6,754 bases of DNA from Deltaproteobacteria bacterium (GTDB lineage Bacteria; SAR324; NAC60-12): contig DPLM01000058.1 of the NCBI GenBank assembly GCA_003541985.1, positions 1 through 6,754 on the forward strand, written 5' to 3'. The translations under genes and the position numbers were made by a program. A model generated the notes under the pieces. The model had not been told where the DNA came from, searched no databases, and saw only the letters and a list, made by a program, of their open reading frames with translations. How positions within the stretch are numbered: position 1 is the first letter of the stretch; every line of letters begins with the position of its first letter. Shown in pieces: positions 1 through 5,984 of this stretch.

Positions 1-914
1 TGCTACTCCTACCTGAACATTTGCAACAGCGTGTAGTGGGACAGCATCAAGCGATTGAGACTGTTTCAGATGCAGTACTAAGAGCTCGTTCCGGCATCAA
101 TGATCCACAACGGCCCCTCGGCAGTTTCATTTTTCTGGGACCAACTGGGGTGGGTAAGACCGAACTAGCACGTGCACTATCAGAGTTTCTCTTTGATGAT
201 GAGCAAAGCATGGTGCGGATAGATAGTACAGAGTATATGGAAAAACATGCTGTAGCTCGACTGATCGGAGCTCCTCCTGGATATGTCGGTTATCAAGAAG
301 GAGGTCAGTTGACCGAAGCAATTCGAAGAAGGCCTTACAGTGTGATTCTCTTCGATGAGATTGAAAAGGCTCATTACGATGTCTTCAATATTTTACTACA
401 GATTTTAGAGGACGGTCGCCTTACAGACTCTCAGGGCAGGACCGTGGATTTTCGAAATACACTCATTTTGATGACTTCCAATCTCGGTTCTATAAAAATC
501 ATGGAGCAGACTCGAAATAAAGTAGATTTCCAATCCATTCGTCAGTCTGCTCTAGCCGAATTAAAAGGACACTTCCGTCCAGAGTTCCTCAATCGTGTCG
601 ATGACACAATTGTATTTCATCCTCTTCAGCGAGAAGATGTGCTAGAAATTGTTCAGATACAGTTGCGTAGACTACAGAAGAGACTAGATGAGCGCAGAAT
701 TGAACTAGAGATGAGCTCAGACGCAATGAAACTACTCAGTGAAACAGGATTCGATCAATTTTACGGCGCACGTCCCCTTAAACGAGCAATTCAGAAGGAA
801 CTGGAGACTCCTTTGGCAAGGGCACTTCTCTCAGGAATCATCAAAGATGGGCAAAAACTCAATGTTCAACTGAAAAACGGAAGAATCCAGTTTAACCCTG
901 TTGGTGTAATTTAA
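1..914 (+). CDS. clpB: Chaperone ClpB, C-terminal part (5' end outside window)
   Basis: ClpB is a cytoplasmic AAA+ disaggregase that, with DnaK, pulls polypeptides out of aggregates through its hexameric pore. The first complete codon is at position 3 and the frame is open to the left edge, so the TTG at 21 is an internal Leu, not a start. Numbering from that Leu, the second AAA+ module shows Walker A GPTGVGKT (40-47), pore loop GYVG (87-90), Walker B VILFDEIE (108-115), sensor 1 MTSNLGS (151-157), the arginine-finger region FRPEFLNR (185-192) and sensor 2 GARPLKR (249-255). The short tail after sensor 2 fits ClpB. ClpB is favoured over ClpA/ClpC by the segments MVRID..EYMEKH and TVDFRNT. No IGF/LGF-type ClpP-binding loop is seen, as expected for ClpB. 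All key motifs are intact. It ends 7 nt before the convergent tilS stop. Confidence 0.96.
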   Translation, partial: LLLPEHLQQRVVGQHQAIETVSDAVLRARSGINDPQRPLGSFIFLGPTGVGKTELARALSEFLFDDEQSMVRIDSTEYMEKHAVARLIGAPPGYVGYQEGGQLTEAIRRRPYSVILFDEIEKAHYDVFNILLQILEDGRLTDSQGRTVDFRNTLILMTSNLGSIKIMEQTRNKVDFQSIRQSALAELKGHFRPEFLNRVDDTIVFHPLQREDVLEIVQIQLRRLQKRLDERRIELEMSSDAMKLLSETGFDQFYGARPLKRAIQKELETPLARALLSGIIKDGQKLNVQLKNGRIQFNPVGVI

Positions 915-921
915 TCTCGCG

Positions 922-1908
922 TTATTTAGGTTGAAGCGTCGAGATATGTTCAAGAGTCAGCTGGCCGCTTTTGGATCGAACTTGCCAACCCTTTCCAATC
1001 TCCCAACACCAGGGACTACTTGGAGATTTCTTGATCTGTCTGGCTAAACCCTGTATTCGCTCAAAGTTAGGATTGAGATTATTCATTTTTAACCAGTGAT
1101 GAAGAATCTCCCAACAGACAAGGTCTGATAATTGGATTAATTTTAGGTTGCAAATTTTCAGGTAGTTGGCTTCTTGAATACATACTTTTGACCATAGACT
1201 TTCTCGTTCGGCTTGAAGGTGTTCCCGCAAAGCTGAGCTTTGTTTGGAGAGTTCTTCGAGCCTTTGTTCCAATGCTCCTCCAGCAACTTGTTGAAGTTTG
1301 GGAATCGCCTTATGCCGTAGAAAATTCCTAGTATATTTGTTTTCTGCATTACTTGAGTCTTCTGTCCAGGTTTTATCGTGCTGTAGGAGGTAATTTCTGA
1401 GTTCTATTTTTGAGAAAACCAGTAGTGGACGGAGCCAGTGACCCTGCTTTACATGCATACCCTGTAAATTGCTTAGGTGTGTTCCACGCAACATTCGGTG
1501 TAAACGAGTTTCTAATTGATCTCCCCTATGGTGGCCTTGCACAATGAAAGAAAGTTTCAACAATTTACAAAGATATTTCGCTTCCTGACGTCGCCATTCT
1601 CGAGCTGCTGCTTGAAAACCACTGGTCAACTGCTCCAAGCCCAAATGGATTCGTAGATGGATAGGAATTTGGAGCAATTTGGCCTGTTTTTCAACAAATA
1701 CCGCATCATTATTGGCCTCAGTTCGGACTCCGTGATTACAGTGAAGAATATGAAGATAGGAAGAAGGGATGATTTCTTTGAATAAGTGCAGAAGTGCCAT
1801 CGAGTCACTTCCTCCACTTACGCAAATAAGAAAGTTGCTTTGAGGAGAGACTTCAGCCTTTCTTAACTCGTGCCAGAGTCTCTGAGCGAGAGGGGAGCGA
1901 CGCTTCAA
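922..1908 (-). CDS. tilS: tRNA(Ile)-lysidine synthase TilS
   Basis: TilS ligates lysine to C34 of the CAU-anticodon tRNA(Ile) using ATP, changing its decoding from AUG to AUA; it acts in the cytoplasm. The protein has 328 residues. The PP-loop ATP motif SGGSDS is at 31-36, HCNHGVR at 56-62, the HH..DQ.ET motif at 126-134 region, RPLL at 160-163, and the EDSSN...RNFLRH block at 183-199. All are TilS signatures. The length fits the short form with little or no extra C-terminal domain. The start is TTG; an in-frame stop lies five codons upstream and no other ATG, GTG or TTG precedes the PP-loop, so this start is forced. TTG overlaps the cpoB TGA (TTGA), suggesting translational coupling. One oddity is that the usual acidic residue in HHxDDQ is Gly (HHRGDQ). 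It is the last gene of the minus-strand cluster. Confidence 0.94.
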   Translation of the reverse strand: MKRRSPLAQRLWHELRKAEVSPQSNFLICVSGGSDSMALLHLFKEIIPSSYLHILHCNHGVRTEANNDAVFVEKQAKLLQIPIHLRIHLGLEQLTSGFQAAAREWRRQEAKYLCKLLKLSFIVQGHHRGDQLETRLHRMLRGTHLSNLQGMHVKQGHWLRPLLVFSKIELRNYLLQHDKTWTEDSSNAENKYTRNFLRHKAIPKLQQVAGGALEQRLEELSKQSSALREHLQAERESLWSKVCIQEANYLKICNLKLIQLSDLVCWEILHHWLKMNNLNPNFERIQGLARQIKKSPSSPWCWEIGKGWQVRSKSGQLTLEHISTLQPK

Positions 1909-2627
1909 CGGAGAATCGCTTCAAGAGACAGAGTTGCCTTGAGAGCCATCGGATGATTTGGATACTCTTCAATCAGTGCTTTCCAGATAGTATATTTGCG
2001 AGAGTCATCTTGCAAATCACCAAAAGCTTTGCCCAGCAAAAAAAGAGCTGATGGTAAGTGCTGACTTTGAGGAAAATTACGAATCAGTGTGCTCAGGTGA
2101 GAAGCCGCTTGTTCCGGATAACCACTTTGCAAAAAGCCATTACCCAAAACCATCAGTAAATCATCTTTACGATATTCATTTTTCCCAGTTAACAGAGGTT
2201 TTAGCTGGTCAACAGCCCGGTTAATATCTCCCGATTGTAGAGCCAGTAGTCCAATGACCAGTGGCTCGCTATCTCCAGGATTTTGGCTCGCTGGTGCCAA
2301 TGCTAGTTTGGTTTGTTTCAGATCTCGATGAAGATTATCTACCTCCCTCTGAAGTTGCTGAAGGCTCTCCGCAACCACGCGAATGTCTCTACGCACTTCA
2401 TCAAGATCTTCGACGGCAAGTGGAAGACGATTTAACTCTCCCTGTGTCCTTGCTTGTTCAGCCGTCAATCCTTGAAGGGTCTTAAGAATCTTATCTTGCC
2501 GCTCCAAGTTTGCCTGCAGATTTGCCAACTGAGCATCGAGATTCGATTGTGCTGAAGTAGGTGAATGGTGCCCAATGAATGAAGCACAAAAAAGAAGAAT
2601 GATGAATATTTGTGGCGTTCGTCTCAT
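1905..2627 (-). CDS. cpoB: CpoB/YbgF-like periplasmic coiled-coil and TPR protein
   Basis: CpoB (YbgF) is a periplasmic partner of the Tol system that, in E. coli, coordinates peptidoglycan synthesis with outer-membrane constriction. The 240-residue product starts with a signal peptide (hydrophobic 7-19, likely cleavage after SPTSA at about 26). The Cys at 14 follows LLF and does not make a good lipobox. Residues about 29-110 are heptad-like and rich in Gln, Leu, Asp and Arg, consistent with a coiled coil. Residues about 121-238 form TPR-like helical repeats, for example ALFLLGKAFGDLQDD then IEEYPNHPMALKA. This two-part design and the position after tolB support the assignment. The ATG is 6 nt after the tolB stop, with TAGG as a weak ribosome site. 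The primary sequence is poorly conserved in this family, so the exact orthology is inferred from architecture and context. Confidence 0.85.
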   Translation of the reverse strand: MRRTPQIFIILLFCASFIGHHSPTSAQSNLDAQLANLQANLERQDKILKTLQGLTAEQARTQGELNRLPLAVEDLDEVRRDIRVVAESLQQLQREVDNLHRDLKQTKLALAPASQNPGDSEPLVIGLLALQSGDINRAVDQLKPLLTGKNEYRKDDLLMVLGNGFLQSGYPEQAASHLSTLIRNFPQSQHLPSALFLLGKAFGDLQDDSRKYTIWKALIEEYPNHPMALKATLSLEAILR

Positions 2628-2633
2628 AAAAAC

Positions 2634-3866
2634 CTATTTGCTCCATGCTGGAGCTGTTTCCGCAACACCAGCTGGTTGATTGGTGACACGAATTGTACGA
2701 CCGCCATAAGCTGACATAAAATAAAGTTTATGGACTCCCCCACGACTTGAAGTGAATACGATTTGCTGTCCATTTGGAGACCAGTCAGGTTGCTCCGAAT
2801 TAAATGGTCCAAAGGTTAGTTGTTGAATCTGATTGGTGTCGAGGCTGTATTTAAAAATTTGAAAATATTTTTCATGTTGAGCTTCAAAAAGCAATTGACG
2901 ACTATCTGGAGACCATCGAGGTGCGCTCGAATATTTGCCTTCAAAAGGCAGGCTTTTTACTTCCCGACTTTCAATGTTGTAAAGGTAAATTCTAGGTTGT
3001 CTAAATCTCTTTCGATCAGAGACAAAAGCTATTCTTTTACCATCTGGTGACCATGCGGGAGAAGTTTCGAGGCTTGGCCACCTGACTAGAGGGAACATTT
3101 TACCACTTTTTAATTCATACCGAAAGATGTCCGCATTTCCACCTTTCATTACAGTAACTAGGATCTCTTCACCATTAGGACCCCAAGACCCTCCAATTGG
3201 TTGAATTTCTCTTGGAAATCGTAGCAGCCTTGCTTGGGGACGATCTACCGGTTGCAGAGCCAACTCGGTGGAAGTGGTCGTAAAGTGGGTATAGAGAAGG
3301 GTTTGGCCATCAGGTGACCAATGTGCAAGATTGGAGGCACCCAATTCGTAGGATAATCGTTCGTCTACCTTACCATCAAAGTCTATGAGACGAATTTGCT
3401 TATTGATTCCATTTGGCTTTGCGGTGTAGGCGATCCGACTTTGACCTAAACCAGGAACATTTAGAACTTCCTGAATCATTTGGTCAGAAAGCTCGCGAGC
3501 GGCCTGCTGCAGATCATTATTCTTGATTTTGATTTTAAAATTTCTACGAATGCGTTGTTCTTTGAGATCTTTCAGAATCCCCTGCACGGTTTGGCGTTGA
3601 TTACTGAATTGCAAATCCCAAACGAAGGCTAGCTCGCTAGTTGCAGTAACTATGGGATCAACTACCCTGAAGAATAGAGTCCGCTCAAGATTCTCTCTAA
3701 TCGCATAATAAAGGCTTTTGCTGTTTACTCCAGGAGGATTTGTTACTAAGACAACCTGTAATGGACGAAACCTAGGGCTATTAACATCGAAATAGTCAAC
3801 TCCATATGAATTCCTTGAGATGCCGGATAAAACAAAGAAAAGTAGGATAATGCGAAAGATCTTCAT
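2634..3866 (-). CDS. tolB: Tol-Pal system beta-propeller protein TolB
   Basis: TolB is a periplasmic protein that binds Pal and communicates with TolA during outer-membrane invagination at division. The 410-residue product has a signal peptide (hydrophobic 4-14, likely cleavage after NSYG at 22). The mature start includes PRFRPLQVVLV (31-41), in the position of the TolA-binding N-terminal segment of TolB. An N-terminal alpha/beta domain covers about 35-140. A six-bladed propeller follows, marked by WSPDG-type repeats at W183 (HWSPDG), W228 (SWGPNG), W272 (AWSPDG), W318 (RWSPDS), W362 (DWSPNG) and a closing AWS at 407-409. Length is close to the usual 420-430. The ATG is 2 nt after the tolA-like stop and has no clear Shine-Dalgarno sequence, so translation is probably coupled. 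Its normal partner gene pal is not next to it. Confidence 0.95.
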   Translation of the reverse strand: MKIFRIILLFFVLSGISRNSYGVDYFDVNSPRFRPLQVVLVTNPPGVNSKSLYYAIRENLERTLFFRVVDPIVTATSELAFVWDLQFSNQRQTVQGILKDLKEQRIRRNFKIKIKNNDLQQAARELSDQMIQEVLNVPGLGQSRIAYTAKPNGINKQIRLIDFDGKVDERLSYELGASNLAHWSPDGQTLLYTHFTTTSTELALQPVDRPQARLLRFPREIQPIGGSWGPNGEEILVTVMKGGNADIFRYELKSGKMFPLVRWPSLETSPAWSPDGKRIAFVSDRKRFRQPRIYLYNIESREVKSLPFEGKYSSAPRWSPDSRQLLFEAQHEKYFQIFKYSLDTNQIQQLTFGPFNSEQPDWSPNGQQIVFTSSRGGVHKLYFMSAYGGRTIRVTNQPAGVAETAPAWSK

Positions 3867-3868
3867 GA

Positions 3869-4894
3869 TCAGAATTGAAATTGCTTTGGACTGAAGCGAA
3901 CACCAAATTCGTAAATGGGCAGCGTGTATGAATCTGGAAGAGGTGGAAACATACGCAATTCACGAATCAGAGTAAGTACTGAATTGTCGAGAGCTTTGTT
4001 TCCAGAAATATCCTCAACTCGATATTTCATGACTTTTCCGTTGGGCTGCACAGTAAAGCGTACTACTACCGTCAAATTGCTGTCAACCAAGTGAAATGGC
4101 ACATCCCAAAGGGCGATGATAACATTGTTGATCTGCTCAGAGTAGGCTAAAGCCTCCTGATCACTTAGTTGCTCGCTTGTTGGAGCAGCCTGCATTGCTG
4201 ACATGAGCGTTGGAGCACCGATAGGAACCAACGCTGTGCCAGCCAGTAGTTCAAATAGATTGTCTTCAATGCGTTTGGGTAAGGAATTAATGGGTGGTGC
4301 TTTAGGTGGAAGTTGGGAGGCTGATAAAATGATTGCAGCTAATTTTTTATTATTTTGCAACAAGTTGGAACCATTTCTAGCAAAGATTTTGGACGAATTT
4401 TTTGATTTGGCTAAAGATGAGCTTTTACTACCCCGTTTTTGTATTGGAAGTTCGGAAGGCGAGGGCTGAACTGGGGATTTAGTTGTGTCAGTTTTTTCTT
4501 CAGAAAATCGTTTAGTTGCTCTCTGGGTCTCAAAATTTTCAGGATTGTCCAAGAGTCCTTCTATTTGTTTGTTGGCCTTTGCCAAGCTGTTATCTTGTAG
4601 TTTGGGGGGTGTTGGTTTTGGATCATTGTTATCCTGTCTAGTCTTGGTAACTTCAATTGTCTTAGATTTCTTAGAAGTTTTTTTTTCCTTTGGTTGCTCT
4701 TTGGAGGTGGGGTGTTTGAGCTGACTTTTTCCAAGTTCGGGAATTGCATTAAGTGATAAGAGGGGAACAATGTTTTTGCGATTACTGCCAGTAGCTGGTT
4801 TGGTTCCTATGAGCAACAGTAAAAAACCGAAATGAAGTAGGATTGATACTAATAATGGCCAGCGATATGGTCGTAACCAGCGTAAGGTTCGCAT
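3869..4894 (-). CDS. tolA: TolA/TonB-family energy-transducing protein
   Basis: This is an inner-membrane protein that spans the periplasm, with the architecture of TolA or TonB. The 341-residue product has one N-terminal membrane segment (about 13-29) after a basic start. That segment holds SILLH (17-21), matching the Ser-x3-His motif by which TonB/TolA contact ExbB/TolQ. A low-complexity linker, rich in Lys, Ser, Pro and Asn, covers about 35-205. The C-terminal domain, about 250-341, shows VVVRFTVQPNGKV (276-288), SGNKALDNSV (297-306) and FPPLP (316-320), typical of the TonB C-terminal fold. The gene directly precedes tolB, which favours TolA over TonB. The linker lacks the long Ala/Lys helix of E. 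coli TolA. No tolQ or tolR lies upstream; nadK does, 32 nt away. A run of nine A on the coding strand (4678-4686) falls in the linker. Confidence 0.85.
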   Translation of the reverse strand: MRTLRWLRPYRWPLLVSILLHFGFLLLLIGTKPATGSNRKNIVPLLSLNAIPELGKSQLKHPTSKEQPKEKKTSKKSKTIEVTKTRQDNNDPKPTPPKLQDNSLAKANKQIEGLLDNPENFETQRATKRFSEEKTDTTKSPVQPSPSELPIQKRGSKSSSLAKSKNSSKIFARNGSNLLQNNKKLAAIILSASQLPPKAPPINSLPKRIEDNLFELLAGTALVPIGAPTLMSAMQAAPTSEQLSDQEALAYSEQINNVIIALWDVPFHLVDSNLTVVVRFTVQPNGKVMKYRVEDISGNKALDNSVLTLIRELRMFPPLPDSYTLPIYEFGVRFSPKQFQF

Positions 4895-4926
4895 GTTCTC
4901 AAAAAACCTTTGCCTTCATTCAAGCG

Positions 4927-5745
4927 TTACCAAGACAGGCGAGAAGATAAATTATGAAAAAAGTAGTTGGAATCAGTAAAAATCAATTTGGCCTGACGGT
5001 CAGATTCTTTGATAATAATTTTGTCACCCAATTTCAACGGAATTTTTTCACCACCATCAGCAGCCAGGAAAATGTCTGTTTCACGAGTTTCTTTGCTGAC
5101 CTCCAAGCAAACTAGGGAATCATGAGTCACAACCAGAGGGCGCGCACGAAAATCATACTCATTCAAACCAGTGATGATCATGCAGCGCAATTCAGGCATG
5201 ACGATTGGAGAACCAGCAGCCATCAGATAAGCAGTACTCCCAGTTGCTGTCCCAATGATGACCCCATCCCCTCGGATTCTTCGGATGTCTTTTTGATTGA
5301 TTGAAAGATCGACTGTTAGCATTCGAGTTGTACCTTTCAGGACAATCTCATTGACGGCATGCAGTTGACCATTTGGATGCTCACAACAAATCATGGATCG
5401 ATGGCTAATTACATATTGGCCACTTAGTACCTGGCCCAAGGCAGTTCCCAGTTCCTCACGATTACTCGCTGTGAGAAATCCAACATTGCCAAAGTTAATA
5501 GCTAAAACAGGACAATATGAAAAGTGACTCAATGCATAGAGTACTGTCCCATCCCCACCAACAGTGATCAGCATATCCAGTGGGTCTATTGCATCCGAAT
5601 CCCAATCAAGTAAATGATCCTGAATACCATTTGCTATCAAAATTTTGGATATCTGAAGACCAATCTCTTCTTGTTGGATAGAGTCATTCAAAAGGACACC
5701 AACGTTTTTTAGATGGAGGGGATAAGATTGAGAGAAGTGTTTCAT
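4927..5745 (-). CDS. nadK: NAD kinase
   Basis: NadK phosphorylates NAD+ to NADP+ in the cytoplasm, using ATP or, in some lineages, polyphosphate. The 272-residue product is close to the usual 270-300. Visible family motifs are GGDGT (63-67, substrate and phosphate binding), the NFGNVGFLT block (84-92), NE (132-133, contacts the NAD ribose and adenine), DGVIIGTATGSTAY (160-173) and ARPLV (201-205), with a late ADGG (229-232). The segment before ARPLV reads TGLNEYDFR, where the family more often has a Pro-His-Ser-Leu type loop. The ATG sits just before LKNVGVLLN, the expected first strand, so the start is reasonable, but no Shine-Dalgarno sequence precedes it. The ATG overlaps a TGA of a short upstream frame (ATGA). 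It is the first clear gene of the minus-strand tol cluster. Confidence 0.95.
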   Translation of the reverse strand: MKHFSQSYPLHLKNVGVLLNDSIQQEEIGLQISKILIANGIQDHLLDWDSDAIDPLDMLITVGGDGTVLYALSHFSYCPVLAINFGNVGFLTASNREELGTALGQVLSGQYVISHRSMICCEHPNGQLHAVNEIVLKGTTRMLTVDLSINQKDIRRIRGDGVIIGTATGSTAYLMAAGSPIVMPELRCMIITGLNEYDFRARPLVVTHDSLVCLEVSKETRETDIFLAADGGEKIPLKLGDKIIIKESDRQAKLIFTDSNYFFHNLSSRLSW

Positions 5746-5795
5746 GCTGAGGCTATTTTTTCGACTAACTGAAATCCGATGCTTGGGCCTTGCAT
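5742..5795 (-). CDS. Possible 17-residue ORF coupled to nadK
   Basis: A short frame starting at ATG 5795 encodes MQGPSIGFQLVEKIASA and ends with TGA overlapping the nadK ATG (ATGA), the usual arrangement for translational coupling. The frame stays open upstream to a TGA at 5870-5868; an in-frame GTG at 5816 would give 24 residues. No good ribosome site is visible. I do not recognise it as any family. It could be a leader peptide, the tail of a broken small gene, or chance. The lack of a Shine-Dalgarno sequence before nadK is the main argument for it. Confidence 0.2.
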   Translation of the reverse strand: MQGPSIGFQLVEKIASA

Positions 5796-5876
5796 GGTGG
5801 GTGTCGTACCTTGCACTTCCGTGACAAGTATGAAAGCATCAAGATGTAAGAAAAACGCTGGAATAATTCATTTATC

Positions 5877-5885
5877 TGGTATGAT
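5877..5885 (+). promoter_or_regulatory. Candidate extended -10 promoter for ftsH
   Basis: TGGTATGAT fits the extended -10 pattern TGnTATAAT with one mismatch in the hexamer. The -35 region at the right spacing (GCTGGA) is poor, which an extended -10 can tolerate. Transcription would begin near 5892 and give ftsH a leader of about 90 nt containing a 7-bp inverted repeat. No obvious heat-shock sigma32 promoter is seen, although ftsH is often heat-inducible. Confidence 0.35.
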
Positions 5886-5886
5886 A

Positions 5887-5916
5887 ATCTTATTAGTTAA
5901 GATCAGTCTGCGCCAA
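5887..5916 (-). promoter_or_regulatory. Candidate sigma70-type promoter for the nadK-tol-tilS cluster
   Basis: Reading the minus strand, TTGGCG (5916-5911) and TAAGAT (5892-5887) are separated by 18 nt. Each hexamer matches the consensus at four of six positions. It would transcribe toward nadK, leaving a leader of about 135 nt. A second possible -10, TATCAT (5885-5880), has no matching -35. The call rests only on motif fit and on being in the sole sizeable gap upstream of the cluster. Confidence 0.25.
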
Positions 5917-5942
5917 AAAAATCGCAAACCTAAAATGGCGCA
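5909..5942. repeat. Perfect inverted repeat TGCGCCA-N20-TGGCGCA
   Basis: The left arm is at 5909-5915 and the right arm at 5936-5942, separated by 20 A-rich bases. It lies in the divergent nadK/ftsH region, inside the predicted ftsH leader and overlapping the -35 of the candidate minus-strand promoter. It could be an operator with half-sites about 27 bp apart or an RNA hairpin. It is not a terminator because no T-run follows on either strand. It is also not the CIRCE heat-shock operator. Confidence 0.5.
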
Positions 5943-5972
5943 ACTAAATCACTTACAATCCTGAGTTTTAAT

Positions 5973-5978
5973 GGAGAG
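5973..5978 (+). promoter_or_regulatory. Ribosome binding site deciding the ftsH start
   Basis: GGAGAG lies 6 nt before GTG 5985 and 15 nt before the in-frame ATG 5994. The spacing favours GTG, adding the residues MNS before the ATG-initiated form. Confidence 0.65.
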
Positions 5979-5984
5979 AAAACT

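Noticed and set aside
21..23. TTG at 21 as the start of clpB
   Set aside because: The frame is open to the left edge, and the preceding codons (LLLPEH) continue the ClpB sequence, so the gene starts outside the window.
2261..2485. A 74-codon plus-strand frame opposite the cpoB-like gene
   Set aside because: It is antisense to the coiled-coil region and has no independent support.
1943..2627. CpoB-like protein as a lipoprotein (Cys14)
   Set aside because: The residues before Cys (LLF) do not fit a lipobox, and a standard signal-peptidase site follows at about residue 26.
4203..4724. Two plus-strand frames (88 and 79 codons) opposite the tolA-like gene
   Set aside because: They are antisense to the Lys/Ser-rich linker, and their composition is what that linker gives in reverse complement.
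5779..5964. A 61-codon plus-strand frame upstream of ftsH
   Set aside because: It lies in the intergenic region, shows no recognisable motif or ribosome site, overlaps both candidate promoters, and is in a different frame from ftsH.
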